Positions 32,071 to 43,705 are shown, numbered from the stretch's first letter. The stretch: DNA of 64,000 nucleotides from Taiwanofungus camphoratus (GCA_003999685.1 CP021221.1:1178001-1242000), one strand, 5' to 3'. The notes: generated from the sequence alone by a model not told the origin. Translations and numbers: made by a program.

Positions 32071-32159
32071 CTTGAGCAGCGGCCCGCCACCAAGCTCCAT
32101 GATGTCCTCGAATTCTCCAGCCTCTGCGCCGCCTCTGGCATGCGGTATGACTTCATCAT

Positions 32160-32414
32160 TCACCGCTGCAACGTCCAGCGGACTCTCGCGCCCCGCCCGA
32201 TCCACGCATCCGCACCGCTTAGCTCGAGCAACGGTACTTTCCACGATAGCCGCTGCGCCGCGGCACTCACCAGCGCGGCCGTATAGCTCTCCATTCCATT
32301 CCGTTCCGCCCTTGTATGTATGACTAGGCAGTGGATCAGCGTGAGTTGCACGGCGCGTTCGATGTTAATGACATAGCCGTAGTAAACGGGGTTGCCGATC
32401 CAATATTTGGACAT
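32160..32414 (-). pseudogene. ORFan family, truncated copy G (right arm)
   Basis: Mirror of copy B: 84 codons starting MSKYWIGNPVYYGYVIN, two or so residues different from copy B (Val for Ala in NPVYYG, Val for Ala in GARVRW). Same early end before the MMKPYR block, so the truncation predates the duplication of the arms. Confidence 0.7.
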
Positions 32415-33203
32415 CACGAATCTGTTGTCGTAAGATCGACGTTGAGCAACGAGTTTGAACAATCGAAGCAACTAGAGCTTAAAAGCAGATGAAGGAAGCT
32501 GAGCTGAAGTTGCGAGGATTTGTGTCGTATGATGGTTCTCGGTAGGCATCTCTTCTTTTCCAAATATCCAAGCAAGAGTCTATGTACGTCTAGTACTTGC
32601 ATTCGAAAGAGAGTGTACTTACAATAGTTTGTGATTAAGTATTGCAGCAGGGCCGCTAATATAAGGAACTAGTGACTGTGGCGATGTGGGCAAAAACCTG
32701 AGGTTTTTTGACCCAAAACATGAGCCCGAACCTAGCAAGGGGAGAAGGTCTAACATCAGCTGTGAGGGCGGGTGAGCCTCAGCAACTCTGGCCCCAGGTA
32801 GGTCGCGGGGAGGTGCGCCGAGTCAGAGGAATGAGAACGTATGGATTCAACGAAGATGCAAGTTGCTGAAAAGGGGAGAGGTGAGTGGGTGAAAATGAAG
32901 GCGACACTGTCAACTTGGAGCTGTGTCATCGAACAATGTTTTTAAGCAGTATGCGACGCTGGACAAGAGAGCGCGCACCGCACTGCCTAATCCGTACGTA
33001 GACTTTATTCTACGGCCGCGCTTGCGCTCGCTTAGAAGCCGAACGCTTGAGAATTGTCTTTTTGTAAGCCCCAGTACCCCAGCTGTCCAATTTTTTCTAA
33101 TTATTAGATAACTTCCGATAGAGCCTCTCTCTTTCAAGCTGTACTTGTATTGAGCTGTTCAATTGTTGCAATCCTCTTTCATGCAACTGACCTCAGGCTC
33201 GTC
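32415..33203. promoter_or_regulatory. Shared upstream region of truncated copy G and copy H
   Basis: Mirror of 19538-20331. The AAAAACC/GGTTTTT hairpin recurs at 32692-32708. The part near copy H (33100-33203) carries the conserved leader ending GCTCGTCATGGCG. Confidence 0.45.
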
Positions 33204-33890
33204 ATGGCGAAGTATTGGGACCCTAATCCCGTCCACTACGGTTATATTATCAACGCCGAACGCGCTACGCAGCTCACGCTGATTCACAATCCAACTTTAC
33301 TTGCAAGGGTTGAACGGGATGGGATTGAGAGGTGGGTGGCGTCACTATTGAATGGCGCCGTGAGGTGGCTTTCGCGCACGATACCGCTTCCGGGGCTGAG
33401 CGGCGGGGCCGCGTGGATTGGGCGCGGGCGCAAGGGCCCGTGCTTTACCTTTCCCACAAAGATGATGAAGCCGTACCGTACCCCTGAAGACGCCCAGCGG
33501 CTGGAGAAATTCAAGGAGATCATGGGCCTGGGTGGCGAGCCGCTGATCATGGCTTCGACGGACGGACCGGAGCCAGCGCGATACAAGACGGTGGACGCGC
33601 CGCAATTTGTGATAGACTGGACACTCAAGTCATTCCTCGAGCGGTGTCGGAAGGGGGAGGTGACGGTGGCGAAGTTGTTGGCTGACGCCGGCGTTGAATA
33701 CGTGCCCGACATACAACGGTTGTCGCTGAAGGATGATGATGATGCACAGTTTCGTGAGGATATGGAAGCACTGGAGAAAGGGGCCCAGCGGTGTTTGGCT
33801 GGCTGGAGATCTATCGACCGCTCAAAATCGGAGTGTAGCGAGGTCAGTAACAACACTAAGCCCCAGAGCCAAAGCATTGCGGAAGCCTGA
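33204..33890 (+). CDS. ORFan family protein, intact copy H
   Basis: 228 aa, MAKYWDPNPVHYGYIINAER, all family blocks intact. It differs from copies A and C mostly between residues 35 and 80 (ARVERDGIERWVASLLNG, LSGGAAWIGRG). An extra Asp extends the KDDDDAQ run (a GAT repeat). The C-terminus NNTKPQSQSIAEA and the 3' flank match copy C. The GAG|GTCAGT donor and GGTTCGCAG acceptor (near 34002) are present; splicing would give a RCAEVCAS end and stop near 34027. The two-part tail choice is shared with copy A, which supports a real 3' intron. Confidence 0.7.
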   Translation: MAKYWDPNPVHYGYIINAERATQLTLIHNPTLLARVERDGIERWVASLLNGAVRWLSRTIPLPGLSGGAAWIGRGRKGPCFTFPTKMMKPYRTPEDAQRLEKFKEIMGLGGEPLIMASTDGPEPARYKTVDAPQFVIDWTLKSFLERCRKGEVTVAKLLADAGVEYVPDIQRLSLKDDDDAQFREDMEALEKGAQRCLAGWRSIDRSKSECSEVSNNTKPQSQSIAEA

Positions 33891-34283
33891 GATCGTTCTT
33901 GCAGCGACAGGATTCCTTCACATAGGGGTACTCACGATTACCTTCCACTTTCATTATGACTTGTATGACATATGTATCGTTCCACACGCTTTTTGGTTCG
34001 CAGAGATGCGCTGAAGTCTGTGCAAGTTGACTCTATGTGAAAGATCAGCTAGGACTCTGCAGAGGCGATGGGTGTCGGCGTGGACGGATAGAATGAAGGT
34101 CGCATGGCGTAGGACTGGCAGAGAATCCGCTCCTTGTCATGGATATGGAGAAGGAAAATACGACATCCCAGCGTGCGTGGGCGCCTCGAATGGCAGGGAA
34201 TATTCTGGAGTACACAGGACGAGCACTGGCGCCCGACGGCGGTAACGGGGCATGCGACATGAAATGAGATGTCGGCGGGCACC

Positions 34284-34903
34284 TCGCGCTGCTTTCCTGC
34301 TGCATTCTTCACCAATAGTCTGATGTCGTGGAACGGTCACGTGATACGAGTCTGTGCGCGTTCCTGTACTCTTTGCCTGTGTCTCCCTCAACGTTAGAGA
34401 GGCTGTGGATATGCGCAGGTATGGGCGTCAACGAGGCCTACGTGCTGAGGTCTAAAGCGCGCACGCCAGCCACCCCGGAAAGGGGGCAGACGCGGGCCGC
34501 CACAGGAGACTACAAAAAGAGGACTAGCTGAGATGTAAGAAGTAGGTAGTAAGATAATTGTGCGAATGAATATTAGGATGAATGAGGGGATGGTGGGAGG
34601 GGTCATGAAAATACGCGCATGGCAGTCGCGCTGCGAGCAGAGCGTGAGACGACGGTGTCTCACTCTGCCCGTTGATCCTATATATGCCGGATTTTGTTGC
34701 TTTGACCGTTGGACTTTGAGGACAAAGCGGCATTCGTGAAGGGGGAGCAGAGCACGAAAGAACCCGAACTTTGTTCCGAAGTTCGATCCATTTTACTATT
34801 CACTTTTGCGCAGCAACTCAGCTAACAACGGCTGCCCACTGTTTGCACATTCCAGTTGCTCAATCCTATTTTGTACAACTGATCATTCGACCACAGGCTC
34901 GTC
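34284..34903. other. Intergenic between copies H and I
   Basis: 620 bp outside the repeat arm. TATATATGCC near 34680 and the last 20 bp before copy I (ACAGGCTCGTCATGGCG) resemble the leaders of the other copies; the rest is unrelated to them. No gene seen. Confidence 0.4.
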
Positions 34904-35596
34904 ATGGCGAGGTATTGGGTCTCTAATCCTGTCCACTACGGTTATATTATCAACGCCGAACGCACTACGCAGCTCACGCTGATTCACAATCCAACTTTAC
35001 TTGCAAGGGTTGAACGGGATGGGATTGAGAGGTGGACGGCGTCACTATTGAGTGGCGCCGTGCGGTGGCTTCGGCGCACAATACCGCTTCCGGGGTTGAG
35101 CGGTGGGATCGCGTGGATTGGGCGCGGGCGCAAGGGCCCCTGCTTTACCTTTCCTAGAAAGATGATGAAGCCGTACCGTACCCCTGAAGACGCCCAGCGG
35201 CTGGAGAAATTCAAGGAGATCATGGGCCTGGGCGACGAGCCGATGATCATGGCGTCAACGGACGGACCGGAGCCAGCGCGGTACAAGACGATGAACACGC
35301 CGCAATTTGTGATAGACTGGACGCTCAAGTCATTCCTCGAGCGGTGTCGGAAGGGGGAGGTGACGGTGGCGAAGCTGCTAACTGATGCTGGCGTTGACTA
35401 CGTGCCCGACATACAGCGGTTGTCGCTGAAGGATGATGATGCGCAATTTCGTGAGGATATGGAAGCACTGGAGAAAGGGGCCCAATGGTGTTTGGATCAA
35501 TGGGGATCTAACACCGCTCAACCGAAGGCTGAACCGGATTGTAGCGAGGTCAGTAACAACACTGGGGCCCAGAGGCGGCAGGATCCTTTGACGTGA
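34904..35596 (+). CDS. ORFan family protein, intact copy I
   Basis: 230 aa, MARYWVSNPVHYGYIINAER. It lies outside the inverted repeat and has its own upstream sequence. Family blocks are intact (GRKGPCFTFPRKMMKPYR, FLERCRKGEVTVAKLLTDAG). Its end carries a unique insertion, NTAQPKAEPDCSEVSNN, and finishes GAQRRQDPLT. The GTCAGT donor and a GGTGTGCAG acceptor near 35670 are conserved, so the optional 3' intron may exist here too. The codon changes between I and H are largely silent or conservative by eye, hinting at selection on the protein. Confidence 0.7.
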   Translation: MARYWVSNPVHYGYIINAERTTQLTLIHNPTLLARVERDGIERWTASLLSGAVRWLRRTIPLPGLSGGIAWIGRGRKGPCFTFPRKMMKPYRTPEDAQRLEKFKEIMGLGDEPMIMASTDGPEPARYKTMNTPQFVIDWTLKSFLERCRKGEVTVAKLLTDAGVDYVPDIQRLSLKDDDAQFREDMEALEKGAQWCLDQWGSNTAQPKAEPDCSEVSNNTGAQRRQDPLT

Positions 35597-35912
35597 CACT
35601 CATGATTATCCCTTTCGTCATGACTTGCATGACATATTGTATATCATTCGACACGCTTTTTGGTGTGCAGAGATGACTTTATATGAACGATCAGCCAGGG
35701 TTCTGCAGAGGCAATAAGTAGCCATGGATAGAACTTTGGTCACGTGACAGGCCAAACGGCTCTGTGCCTCTGCGTAACTACTAACGACTGATGCCGGCGC
35801 CTGCTACATGCCATGCACAAAGTTCCGATGTCAGTGCTACAAAAAAGCAATGGACAGCCATGTCTCCGGACACAGGTCAAGCCCAACGGCTGATGTATTG
35901 AGTGTGCAAAGA
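35597..35912. other. 3' flank of copy I and tail of the array
   Basis: The first 120 bp (CATGACTTGCATGACATATTG, then TTCGACACGCTTTTTGG) match the 3' flanks of the other copies. After about 35720 no homology is seen. The minus-strand gene ends at 35913. Confidence 0.45.
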
Positions 35913-38542
35913 TCAATGTCGCGCATTGCGCCCCGCCCGTCGCTGCTCCGCCTCCGCCAGCACGCTCTTGGGCCCGCGCTTCGCCATCGCGTACAGAAAC
36001 ACCAGTATCACGACCGCAAACTGCAGCCACAGCCACACCTCGAGCATGAACCCCACAAAGCCCTCCTTCCGCGCACCCATGGGGTCCACGACCGCCGACG
36101 TCTCCGCGCGAGCGGTGTGATGCAGCTCCACCGAGCGGCCCGCCTCTCCTTCCTTGCGCCCATCTGGCTCGGCGCCGATCGTCTCTGAAGCGGATGCAGG
36201 AGCGCTCCCGCGGCTGCTCTCGCGCGACACCTGGCGTACGACCTCGTGCAGCGTCTCGCCCATGATCCCGCCCGGCCCCGCACCAGACAGGCTGCTGCCC
36301 CCCGCCTGCGCGCCGTCCCGGCGCCGCCTAGACCGCATCTCAAGCTCCGGCTCGGGCGACCGCCCAAAGCGGCCCTCTACCCACCTGTGCGTGCGCGAGC
36401 GCATCGTCTGCGACAACCGCCGCGCCCGGAGCGACGCAGGCCGCTCCAGCCTCTCCGGCGTCGGGGTCGGGGGCTCGACGTTCAGCAGCAGGCCCGGCCT
36501 CCGCGGGGGCGTCGACGGGCCCGCATCCTCATCTGCGCCGGCATCCCACGACTCGTCCGTCCGCCGGGTCGACGTCGATGGCGCGAAGTCGGCCGAGTCG
36601 TCGAGCGGCGGGAAGACGAACACGGGCGCGGGCGGCGACGCGGACGCCTCGCGCGAGAGGTCCGGGCTGGCGAGGTCGCACAGGCTCGTTGTGCGCAGGT
36701 GGTGGTTCGGCGCGCGCGCCCCCCAGGCGTCCCCGCACTCGCTCCCGAGCTCGCTCCGCAGCGTGCGCGCGAGCGCGGGGCCCTCCGCGGGCGTCAGCAG
36801 CGGGCTCGTGATGGTGCGCGCGGGCGAGGCGGGGAGCCCGTCCGTCGCGGCGGTCGACCACATCGAGATGTCGGCATCCCCAAACTCGAACGCGGAGGGC
36901 AGTAGCCGGAAGGGGGTTGCAGTGGACAGGCTGGGCGGGCAGGAAGGCGAGGCGTCGGGGAACGCGGGCTCCGGGTCGAAGAGACCGACGACGGACTTGC
37001 GCGTCTTGTGACTGGCGACGCGCCTGCTGGGCACGATCGCACTGCGGGACGTGCTCTGCATCTCATTCGTGATGCCACTGGCGAACCCGTCCGGCTCGTC
37101 AGGCTCGTGTAGCCTGCTCAGGTCCTGGTGGATCGACCGACGCAAGCTGCTGAACTTGATCGTGCCGCCCGACGGCACCCTGTTCGCCTTGCTTGGGCTG
37201 GGGGCAGCGGAGTCGGGCTCATCCTCATGGACAACCTCCAGCTCAACCTCTGCGCCATCGCTCAGACAGTCATACATCCGCCGGATGCCCTCCACGTCCC
37301 ACTGAGCGGCACGCAGACGTTCTTCGGTCATTCTCTGCTCTTCCTTGATCTGAGCATTCGTCTCCTCGAGTTCCCTGATTTTGAGCAATAGCTGGGAGGT
37401 GATGGCGTATTCGGCGCCGGACTGAGAGAGAAACCGGTTTCGCGCGAAGTACGAAGGAGGAACGCCTTCTTCCGCATGTGAGATAGGTAGTACCGGTTTC
37501 GTAGATATGTTCAACGTGGAGGGACTGGATATTGTTCGCGAAATAACAGGAGGGGACGTCTTCAGTATATTCGACTTCTGCAGCGCAGCCAGTTCAGATG
37601 CAGGCGCAAAGTCCCTAACCTCGTCGCTCGCATCGTCCGAGCCCGACGCGCTCTTCTCCTTCAGCGCCTTCAGCCGCTCCTCCCGCTCCTCCCTCCGCCG
37701 CTGCGCCTCGCCCTTGCTCAGGTCCAGCGCCTGGCGCGCCTGTTCCTCGAGCTCCGCCTCCTTCGCCTGTGTGCGCTCGAGCTCCTCGCGCAGGCCCTGG
37801 ATCTCCTTCTCGAGCTTGCGCAGCTTCCGCTTCCCCGCCTGGTCAGCCTGCTGCGACTCCGTTTCGAGCCGCTCGAGCTTCTCGAGGAGCTCCGAGTTCT
37901 GGTCGGCAAGGCGCATGAGATCGGCGGGCGTGACGGAGATGCGGCGCGTGTGCCTCGTGCGCGCGCCTGGGGGGAGGGGCGCGTCGGTGTAGGATGGGGA
38001 AAGGGGAAGGCTGCTGCCCTCGTAGGCCGGCGACAGAGCGGCTGACGGTGGAGAGATCGCAGGAGACGCGATCGCGGGGGAGGATGAGCGTGTCGCAGGA
38101 AGGCGCGCGAGGAGGGTTTCATGCTTGTTCTTGAGGGAGACATTGTCGTGATACAAGCTCTTGCACAGCGCGGACGTCAGGCTCAGCTCTGCGCACGGTT
38201 GTTAACCCACGTAGTAGTCCCCTATTGCTGTCGGAGTGTCCCAACCTCACCTGATTCGCGCGACTTGATGAGCTCGTCCGCTTTCAGCAACAACCCAGAG
38301 AGCTCTTCCCTCGACTTCTCGTTCATCCACTCCTCAATATCTGGGGCTGGTAGGGGGAGATGCACGCCATCCAGGGCGGCACCTACTAGCTGGGTAGGTG
38401 CGGAGACAGCGGCATCCAGTACCATGTCCAGTGAGGGCGCATAAGGTGGTGGCGGGATCTTGGGGAACTGGAGGGACGGCAGCCTGCGCGCCTTGGCTGG
38501 TGGGCGCGGGCGAGGAGTCACCTGAGTGTTATCTGACAGCAT
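35913..38542 (-). CDS. Tail-anchored coiled-coil protein, unknown function
   Basis: Two exons (38542-38251, 38188-35913) give 855 aa. The splice restores KSRESELSLTSALCKSLYHDN. Residues 1-100 are Pro-rich with a short acidic helix (DIEEWMNEKSREELSGLLLKAD). A coiled coil of about 110 residues follows (MRLADQNSELLEKLERLETE to ERLKALKEK, near 37930-37640). The next 450 residues are low-complexity Ser/Pro/Asp-rich with a second short heptad region near 37400-37250. The last 40 residues form a membrane helix (FMLEVWLWLQFAVVILVFLYAMAKRG) and a short basic tail, so the protein is probably anchored in the ER, outer mitochondrial or nuclear envelope membrane facing the cytosol. I do not recognise an orthologue; a membrane tether or motor adaptor role would fit the layout but is inference. 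Confidence 0.75.
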
Positions 38543-38952
38543 TGGTAGAAGGTTGCGCTATGTTGAGACCAGGTTCATAGAGTTCGACCACAGTCAAAAT
38601 CAAAATCAACTCAGGCCGTGAAAGGTCAGCACTTATAAGTACAGATGAGATATGCCCAAGCCGCCTGGCAGTAGCGCTGGCACTTGGTAATGAGTGCCCA
38701 ACATTGAGGCTACAGCGTGGACCCGTCGAGGCCAGCCTCTTCCGACTTCACGCGGAGAATGTACGTTCCACAAACGTGAAATGTATTCGCCCTATGCATG
38801 GCTACGGACCGTGGCATGGAAATAACTTACAAAAAAGAGAAGTAAATCCGTGAAGTGGGTAAAGTACATTGCGATTGCTACATTATCTAGATTGTATGTG
38901 CGAATGAAGGGGCCAAAAGTCACACCTGAAAGAAGAAATTGTTCGCAACAGA
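38543..38952. other. Intergenic, minus-strand promoter and 3' UTR
   Basis: 410 bp between two minus-strand genes: promoter of the coiled-coil gene and 3' end of the nucleoporin gene. A CAAAATCAAAATCAAC run lies near 38596. No gene seen. Confidence 0.4.
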
Positions 38953-41900
38953 TCACTGTTTTTGATTTTGGTTTGTATTCGAGGATCCAAAAGAGAACGC
39001 CCCTGTGGACGAAGAGTTTGACGACGGATTGCCAAAGCCGAACGCGTTGGGAGTAGTCTGGGAAGGGTTGCCAAATGGAGAGGGCGTGTTCGAGTTGGTG
39101 TTCGACGGCGCACCGAATGGTGATGCGGATGTGTTCGTCGCGGTCGACGTATTGGTGCCCGATGACGAAGGTCCTCCAAAGTTGAATGAGAAGGCAGGCT
39201 TATTCTGCGTTTCGCCGCCTGCAATGCCGGCGGAGGATGTCGACGGTGCTACTGAGCTAGGAGCTCCAAAAGAGAATTTTGGGGCGCCGGCCTGGGCAGC
39301 TGGAGCTGACGCCGTGCCTGTATTTCCAAAGGCTGGTGGTGCACTCGAGGTTGTCGAGCCAAAACCAGTGTTACCGGACACGAAAACTGGCTTCGGGCCA
39401 TCCGCTGGTCTGGCAAAAGCATTGTTCGCCGCAGGCCCAAACCCGGCACTGGTATTCGGTGTACCAGCAGGAGTAGTCGAGAATGCACTAGCAGTCGATC
39501 CTCCCGTGCCAAAACCGAATGCCGGCTTTGCAGGCGTCGAAGTTGTAGCGCCTGCCCCAAACGGATTTGAATTCGAAGGAGCAGGTTGCGAAGAGGCCCC
39601 GAAGCCGAATACTGGTTGAGCAGTGGAAGTAGGTGCTGACGATGTCGGTGCATTCGGTGCTGCAAAGTTGAACGTGGAAGCAGCAGGCTTCGGCGCTTCT
39701 GACGATGTGGCTGCAGTTGATGCAGAACCTGACGCAGGCGCAGAAGAAGTCGATGGCTTAGCGGAAAACCCAAAGTTGAATTTGGGTACGGCTGGCGCGC
39801 TAGTCGAGGCACCGCCAGCGCTCATGGTCGCGTTCGAGAACGGTGCCGCCTTCTGCGCGTCACCAGTCTTGTTATCTGCAGCTGAAGTCGGTGCCGGAGT
39901 GCTAGGCTTGCCGAATCCGAAAGAAAATGGGGATGTTCCTGCGGATTGGGCTGAAGAGCCCGCCGCTGCCGAAGAAGGCTGAGAAGCTCCGGTGCTAGGT
40001 GCATTCATACCGAGACGAGGTAGTAGTGAACCTCCGGGTGCACCACTGCTAGATTGGGTCTGTTCTGGTTTCTTCTGTTCAGGCTGTGCCACACCGAAGG
40101 CCGATGTCGCAGGTGCACTAGGCTGTGCAGATGATGATGGAGCACTAAACGTGAACGTTGATTTCGGAGGCGCATTTGATTGAGGCGTTGACTGCAGGGA
40201 TGGTGTATTGCCAGCGGCACTGAAAATGCCAATACCTGGCGTACTGCTTGACGGGACAAGTGCTGCATTTGAATGACTAGGTTGAGGTCCAAAACTAGCT
40301 GGTGAGAAGAATGAGCCAGAGGGAGCCGTGCCAGCTCCCAGCGATTGAGCACTCTGTTGCATCCCAGGAGCTACCGAAGCACCGGGTACAGGCGCAGGTG
40401 AGAATGAGAATGCGTTACTGACGCCTGGCTTAGTCTGAGCCGAAAATGTGTTGGCAGCCGGTGCGGAAGGGAAACTGAACATGGGAGGAGGCTTAGGCGC
40501 CTCAGACGTCGCAGGTGTAGTTGTAAACGGCGCAGGAGTAGATGCTTTCGGAACATTCAATGTAGGAATAGTAGTCGCGGAGCTTCCAGTTGTAGAGGGC
40601 GCATCGAAGAAGAAGGTTCCTGCACTCTTTCCATCACTTGTCTGCGCAGGCTTCTCCGTGGGCGTGGCAAACGTGATTGATGGAGCCGGAGTGGTCGAGG
40701 CTGGGATAGCAGCTGGTGCTGGTGCCGGGGTAGCCACCGCCTTCTTCGCTTCCGCAGCCTTAGCGGCCTCTTGTTGCGCCTTCTCCCTTATCTTCGCCAT
40801 AGCTGTAGCCTCAAGATCCTGCTTTTCCCACTTAGAATAGTACCTCGAAGTACGAAGCGTCGGGCTGTCAGGTGGTGCCGGCAAGGTCGAATGATATATG
40901 GAGGAGATACGACGACCGGGCGCTGCTTGAGACTGCTGGAAGGGGTTGATCCGTAAACCGACATTGGTCGCAATTGACGTCCTGAATGGCCCCCTCGTAG
41001 GCGCTGGGCTGTCCTTTGGCGACATCGTCGACGACCATAACAGATTCTTCCCAACTTTCGACGGTATGTCCTGCAGATGCCAAACGTCGGGTTAGGAACG
41101 TGCATGGGTAAGTCTCATAACACTCACAGGAACATCGCCAGGTGTAGGTGGCTCGGGCGACTCTTGCGGACTGTCTTGCCATGCGAGCTCATGTCGCTCC
41201 CTAGCGGCCTTGTACTCTTCGTCTGATAGCCATGTCTCCACATAAACATCGATGTTCGCCCGACGGTCCGGGTGACGAGAATCGCTGGGCTACAGATCAT
41301 GCATATCAGGATGAATTCAATCTATATGTGAAGTGCCAGACTTACCATGGGGAACCTCGACCGAGACTTCTTGACCAACTCCTGGCGAAGGCGCTGGCCG
41401 TTAGGGCCGACCTTGTAATGCACACCATTTGCTTCCCATTCCTCGCCAATATGTCGTCCCTTGCATAGAGGATCCAACGACACTGATGGTTCGAGGAACA
41501 GATCACCTGCCTCAGAGCCCTTCTTTCCACGCTTCTTACGCGTGGACTCTCTCTTCGGCCTCTCAGAATCCTCACCGTCACTATCAACACTCTCGACCTC
41601 ACGTCCGCGTTTCTGACCGCGCGCAGTAGCATCTGGTTTCTTCTGCGACACAGTCCGTCGTTTCCTGCGACGGTGAGACTTGCCTTCATCCTCGATCTCG
41701 TCAAAATCAAGGATGGACTCATCACCGCCGAACGTCGAGCCTGCTTCAGCCCGGTCGCGCTTCTTTCCTCTGTGAACCGACTCATCCATTCCTGCTGACT
41801 CAACCGCATCCACGTCCTCATCGGCCACATCCACATCCAACTGCTCAGGAGCCTTATCGCGCAAGACTTTCCGAGCCCGCTTGTCTCTCGCTTTGACACG

Positions 41901-42950
41901 AGTCGATTCAATGCTCTCATCATCTTCGGGACTGGCCACTCTTTTCGAACCTCGTTTCGGTTGCACATCTTCATCCACATCCACATCCATGCCATCCTCG
42001 TATTCACGCCATACAGGCACGGCATCACCGTCCACTGCGGTGTCTGCGCCAACACGTGATTTTTTCAACTTCTTCTCCGACATGACTTGCAGTTCCTCAT
42101 CCCGTGCATGCTTGCCGTGGGTGGGCGGTGCACTTGATGAGGCAATGACCGCATCAGGGCGACTCGGCTGGGCTGGTGGAGAAGCAGGCTGATATGCGGG
42201 GGGAGTAGGAGCTACGATCATAGGCGGATTCATGAAGGCACCTGGAGCAGGACTGCAATGAGGCAGACACGACAGCATTGAAGGTTTACGCTGTCAGCGA
42301 TAAGATAACAAAGCCGTAACAAAATACGTACACAGGTGTGCCATCGTATTGATGACCATATCCATTACCTGCGCCCGTATTCCTAGCGGGAGAACCAATG
42401 CCAAAGGGATTGTATATGTTCCGGGTATCTGTAATCAAGCCTTGAGTAATGCGATGGTGATCGAGATGTTGATCTACGCACCTGTAGCATGATGCAGGCG
42501 GTGTCGAAGGGAGCTACTGTCAGGTTGAGGTGCGTATGGTCGACCCGTGGGAGGGGGCGGGGGTAGTTGCTGTACATCATTCTGTCCCTGGAGTTGCGCC
42601 TCCCGTTTTTCGGCGCGCTCTTGTCGCGCGCGGTTAGCAGCAGCGAATGCTACGTTGAACGGACGGTTGTCGTTGTCAGGTATGCCATGTCTCCTGCGTA
42701 GTGCTCTGAAAAAGGTTTGCATCTCGGCATTCAACGAGAACAAGACATGAAAAACTCACTTTCGATACGCGTTTTCCCTCCACCTCCGAATTCCCGGCCA
42801 GGCAAACAGCCGGAAAACCAACACCACCAAAATTGCTGAAAACACCCAAAGGATTTGACCACTAGACCCGATGTTGAACGATGTTGTAGAAGAGCGAGGA
42901 GGAGAAACAGAAAGACGACCACCTAGGATGTCGGACGAGTCGTCGTCCAT
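38953..42950 (-). CDS. Membrane-anchored FG nucleoporin, POM121-like layout
   Basis: Six exons (42950-42760, 42705-42482, 42428-42332, 42252-41346, 41289-41128, 41070-38953) join in phase to 1232 aa. Order: a Ser-rich lumenal-type start, one membrane helix near residues 32-52 (ILWVFSAILVVLVFRLFAW), a basic segment (RRWRENAYRKALRRRHG), then a Pro-rich linker, a long Asp/Glu and Lys/Arg-rich middle with basic runs (GKSHRRRKRRTVS, RKKRGKKG) likely to bind importins, the helix YVETWLSDEEYKAARERHELAW, and a C-terminal 500 residues rich in FGF, FSFG, GFG and SFG motifs. It ends SSNTNQNQKQ. The N-terminal helix, NLS-rich middle and FG tail mirror vertebrate POM121; the C-terminal half resembles fungal Nup1/Nup124. 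A piece of exon 6 recurs at 23590-23895. Confidence 0.82.
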
Positions 42951-43705
42951 GGCGAGTTGATGGGAGAAGTTGGCTGTCGCGGTCAGCGTAGAAGACAAGA
43001 TCACGAAGAAGGACCTCGCGGCCAAAGCCGTGGCAGGTCGGAGCTTGAAATGGCATGTGCCAGCAGCCACAGTTCTTGAGCAAGCTCACTTGTTGGTCAA
43101 AGTTTCACCTCCTGTTGCTTTCTCCATGACTGCATAGGGTCGAAGTCGTTCCTGCTGGTGTTTCCGTTCCCCGTTGGTGACTCGTGATTGCGATACGCAT
43201 AATTGGACTTTGAACGCGCTTACATCCGCACTTCCCCAAATCTCCCTGATCCTATCTATCGTGACGCTACGATATCGAGTTAGCGGACTGCAGTCTGTGG
43301 CCCCATCTTTGCGTCCCGATTACGGCATGGCTTGCGGAACTTTGACTCTCGACAATAAATGCAGATTTTGACCGGAAGGATGAATGAAGGCTTGCCTCCT
43401 TATTTGGTTGTTGATTGAAGGACCATACTATACTTCTGGCACACTATTTGACTGCGATGCCGTCGCAGAAATGGCCAACGTGCGGACTGATAGCACATAC
43501 GCATACAGTAGCACTGTTGCGATCAAGGGCTCGATGTTGTACTAGTGTCACGATCATGTCATTTTGTGTTACCACGTGTGAATACAGAAACGGTCTTGGC
43601 CGATACATAAACAGCCTATAATCGTGCGACGATTGCTCTGCGTCTGCCCCAAGCCGTTTGATCTGTCCTCCTCCGTTTCTTTCTCTTTTCTCTCTTCGTA
43701 ACGCT
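42951..43705. promoter_or_regulatory. Divergent region, nucleoporin / cytochrome b5
   Basis: 755 bp between start codons that face away from each other, holding both promoters. The nucleoporin frame stays open upstream to 43070 but lacks a good start. No further gene seen. Confidence 0.4.

Larger units (their letters stand above)
31865..34283. repeat. Right arm of the 2.4-kb inverted repeat
   Basis: Reverse-complement match of 18482-20881. It holds the truncated pair G (31975-32414), the shared upstream region and intact copy H (33204-33890) plus its 3' flank. Near-identity with the left arm across 31865-33130 suggests a young or conversion-homogenised duplication. Confidence 0.8.

Noticed and set aside
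18482-34283. Inverted arms as ends of a transposon
   Set aside because: No transposase, short terminal repeat or target duplication was seen at the arm edges; segmental inverted duplication fits better.
39005-39982. Long open frames on the plus strand opposite the FG repeats
   Set aside because: They mirror the low-complexity Ala/Ser/Pro/Gly codons of the nucleoporin exon and have no domain, intron or start logic.
42951-43070. Upstream extension of the nucleoporin N-terminus to 43070
   Set aside because: The frame is open but reads like leader sequence; the ATG at 42950 directly precedes the acidic start and membrane helix.
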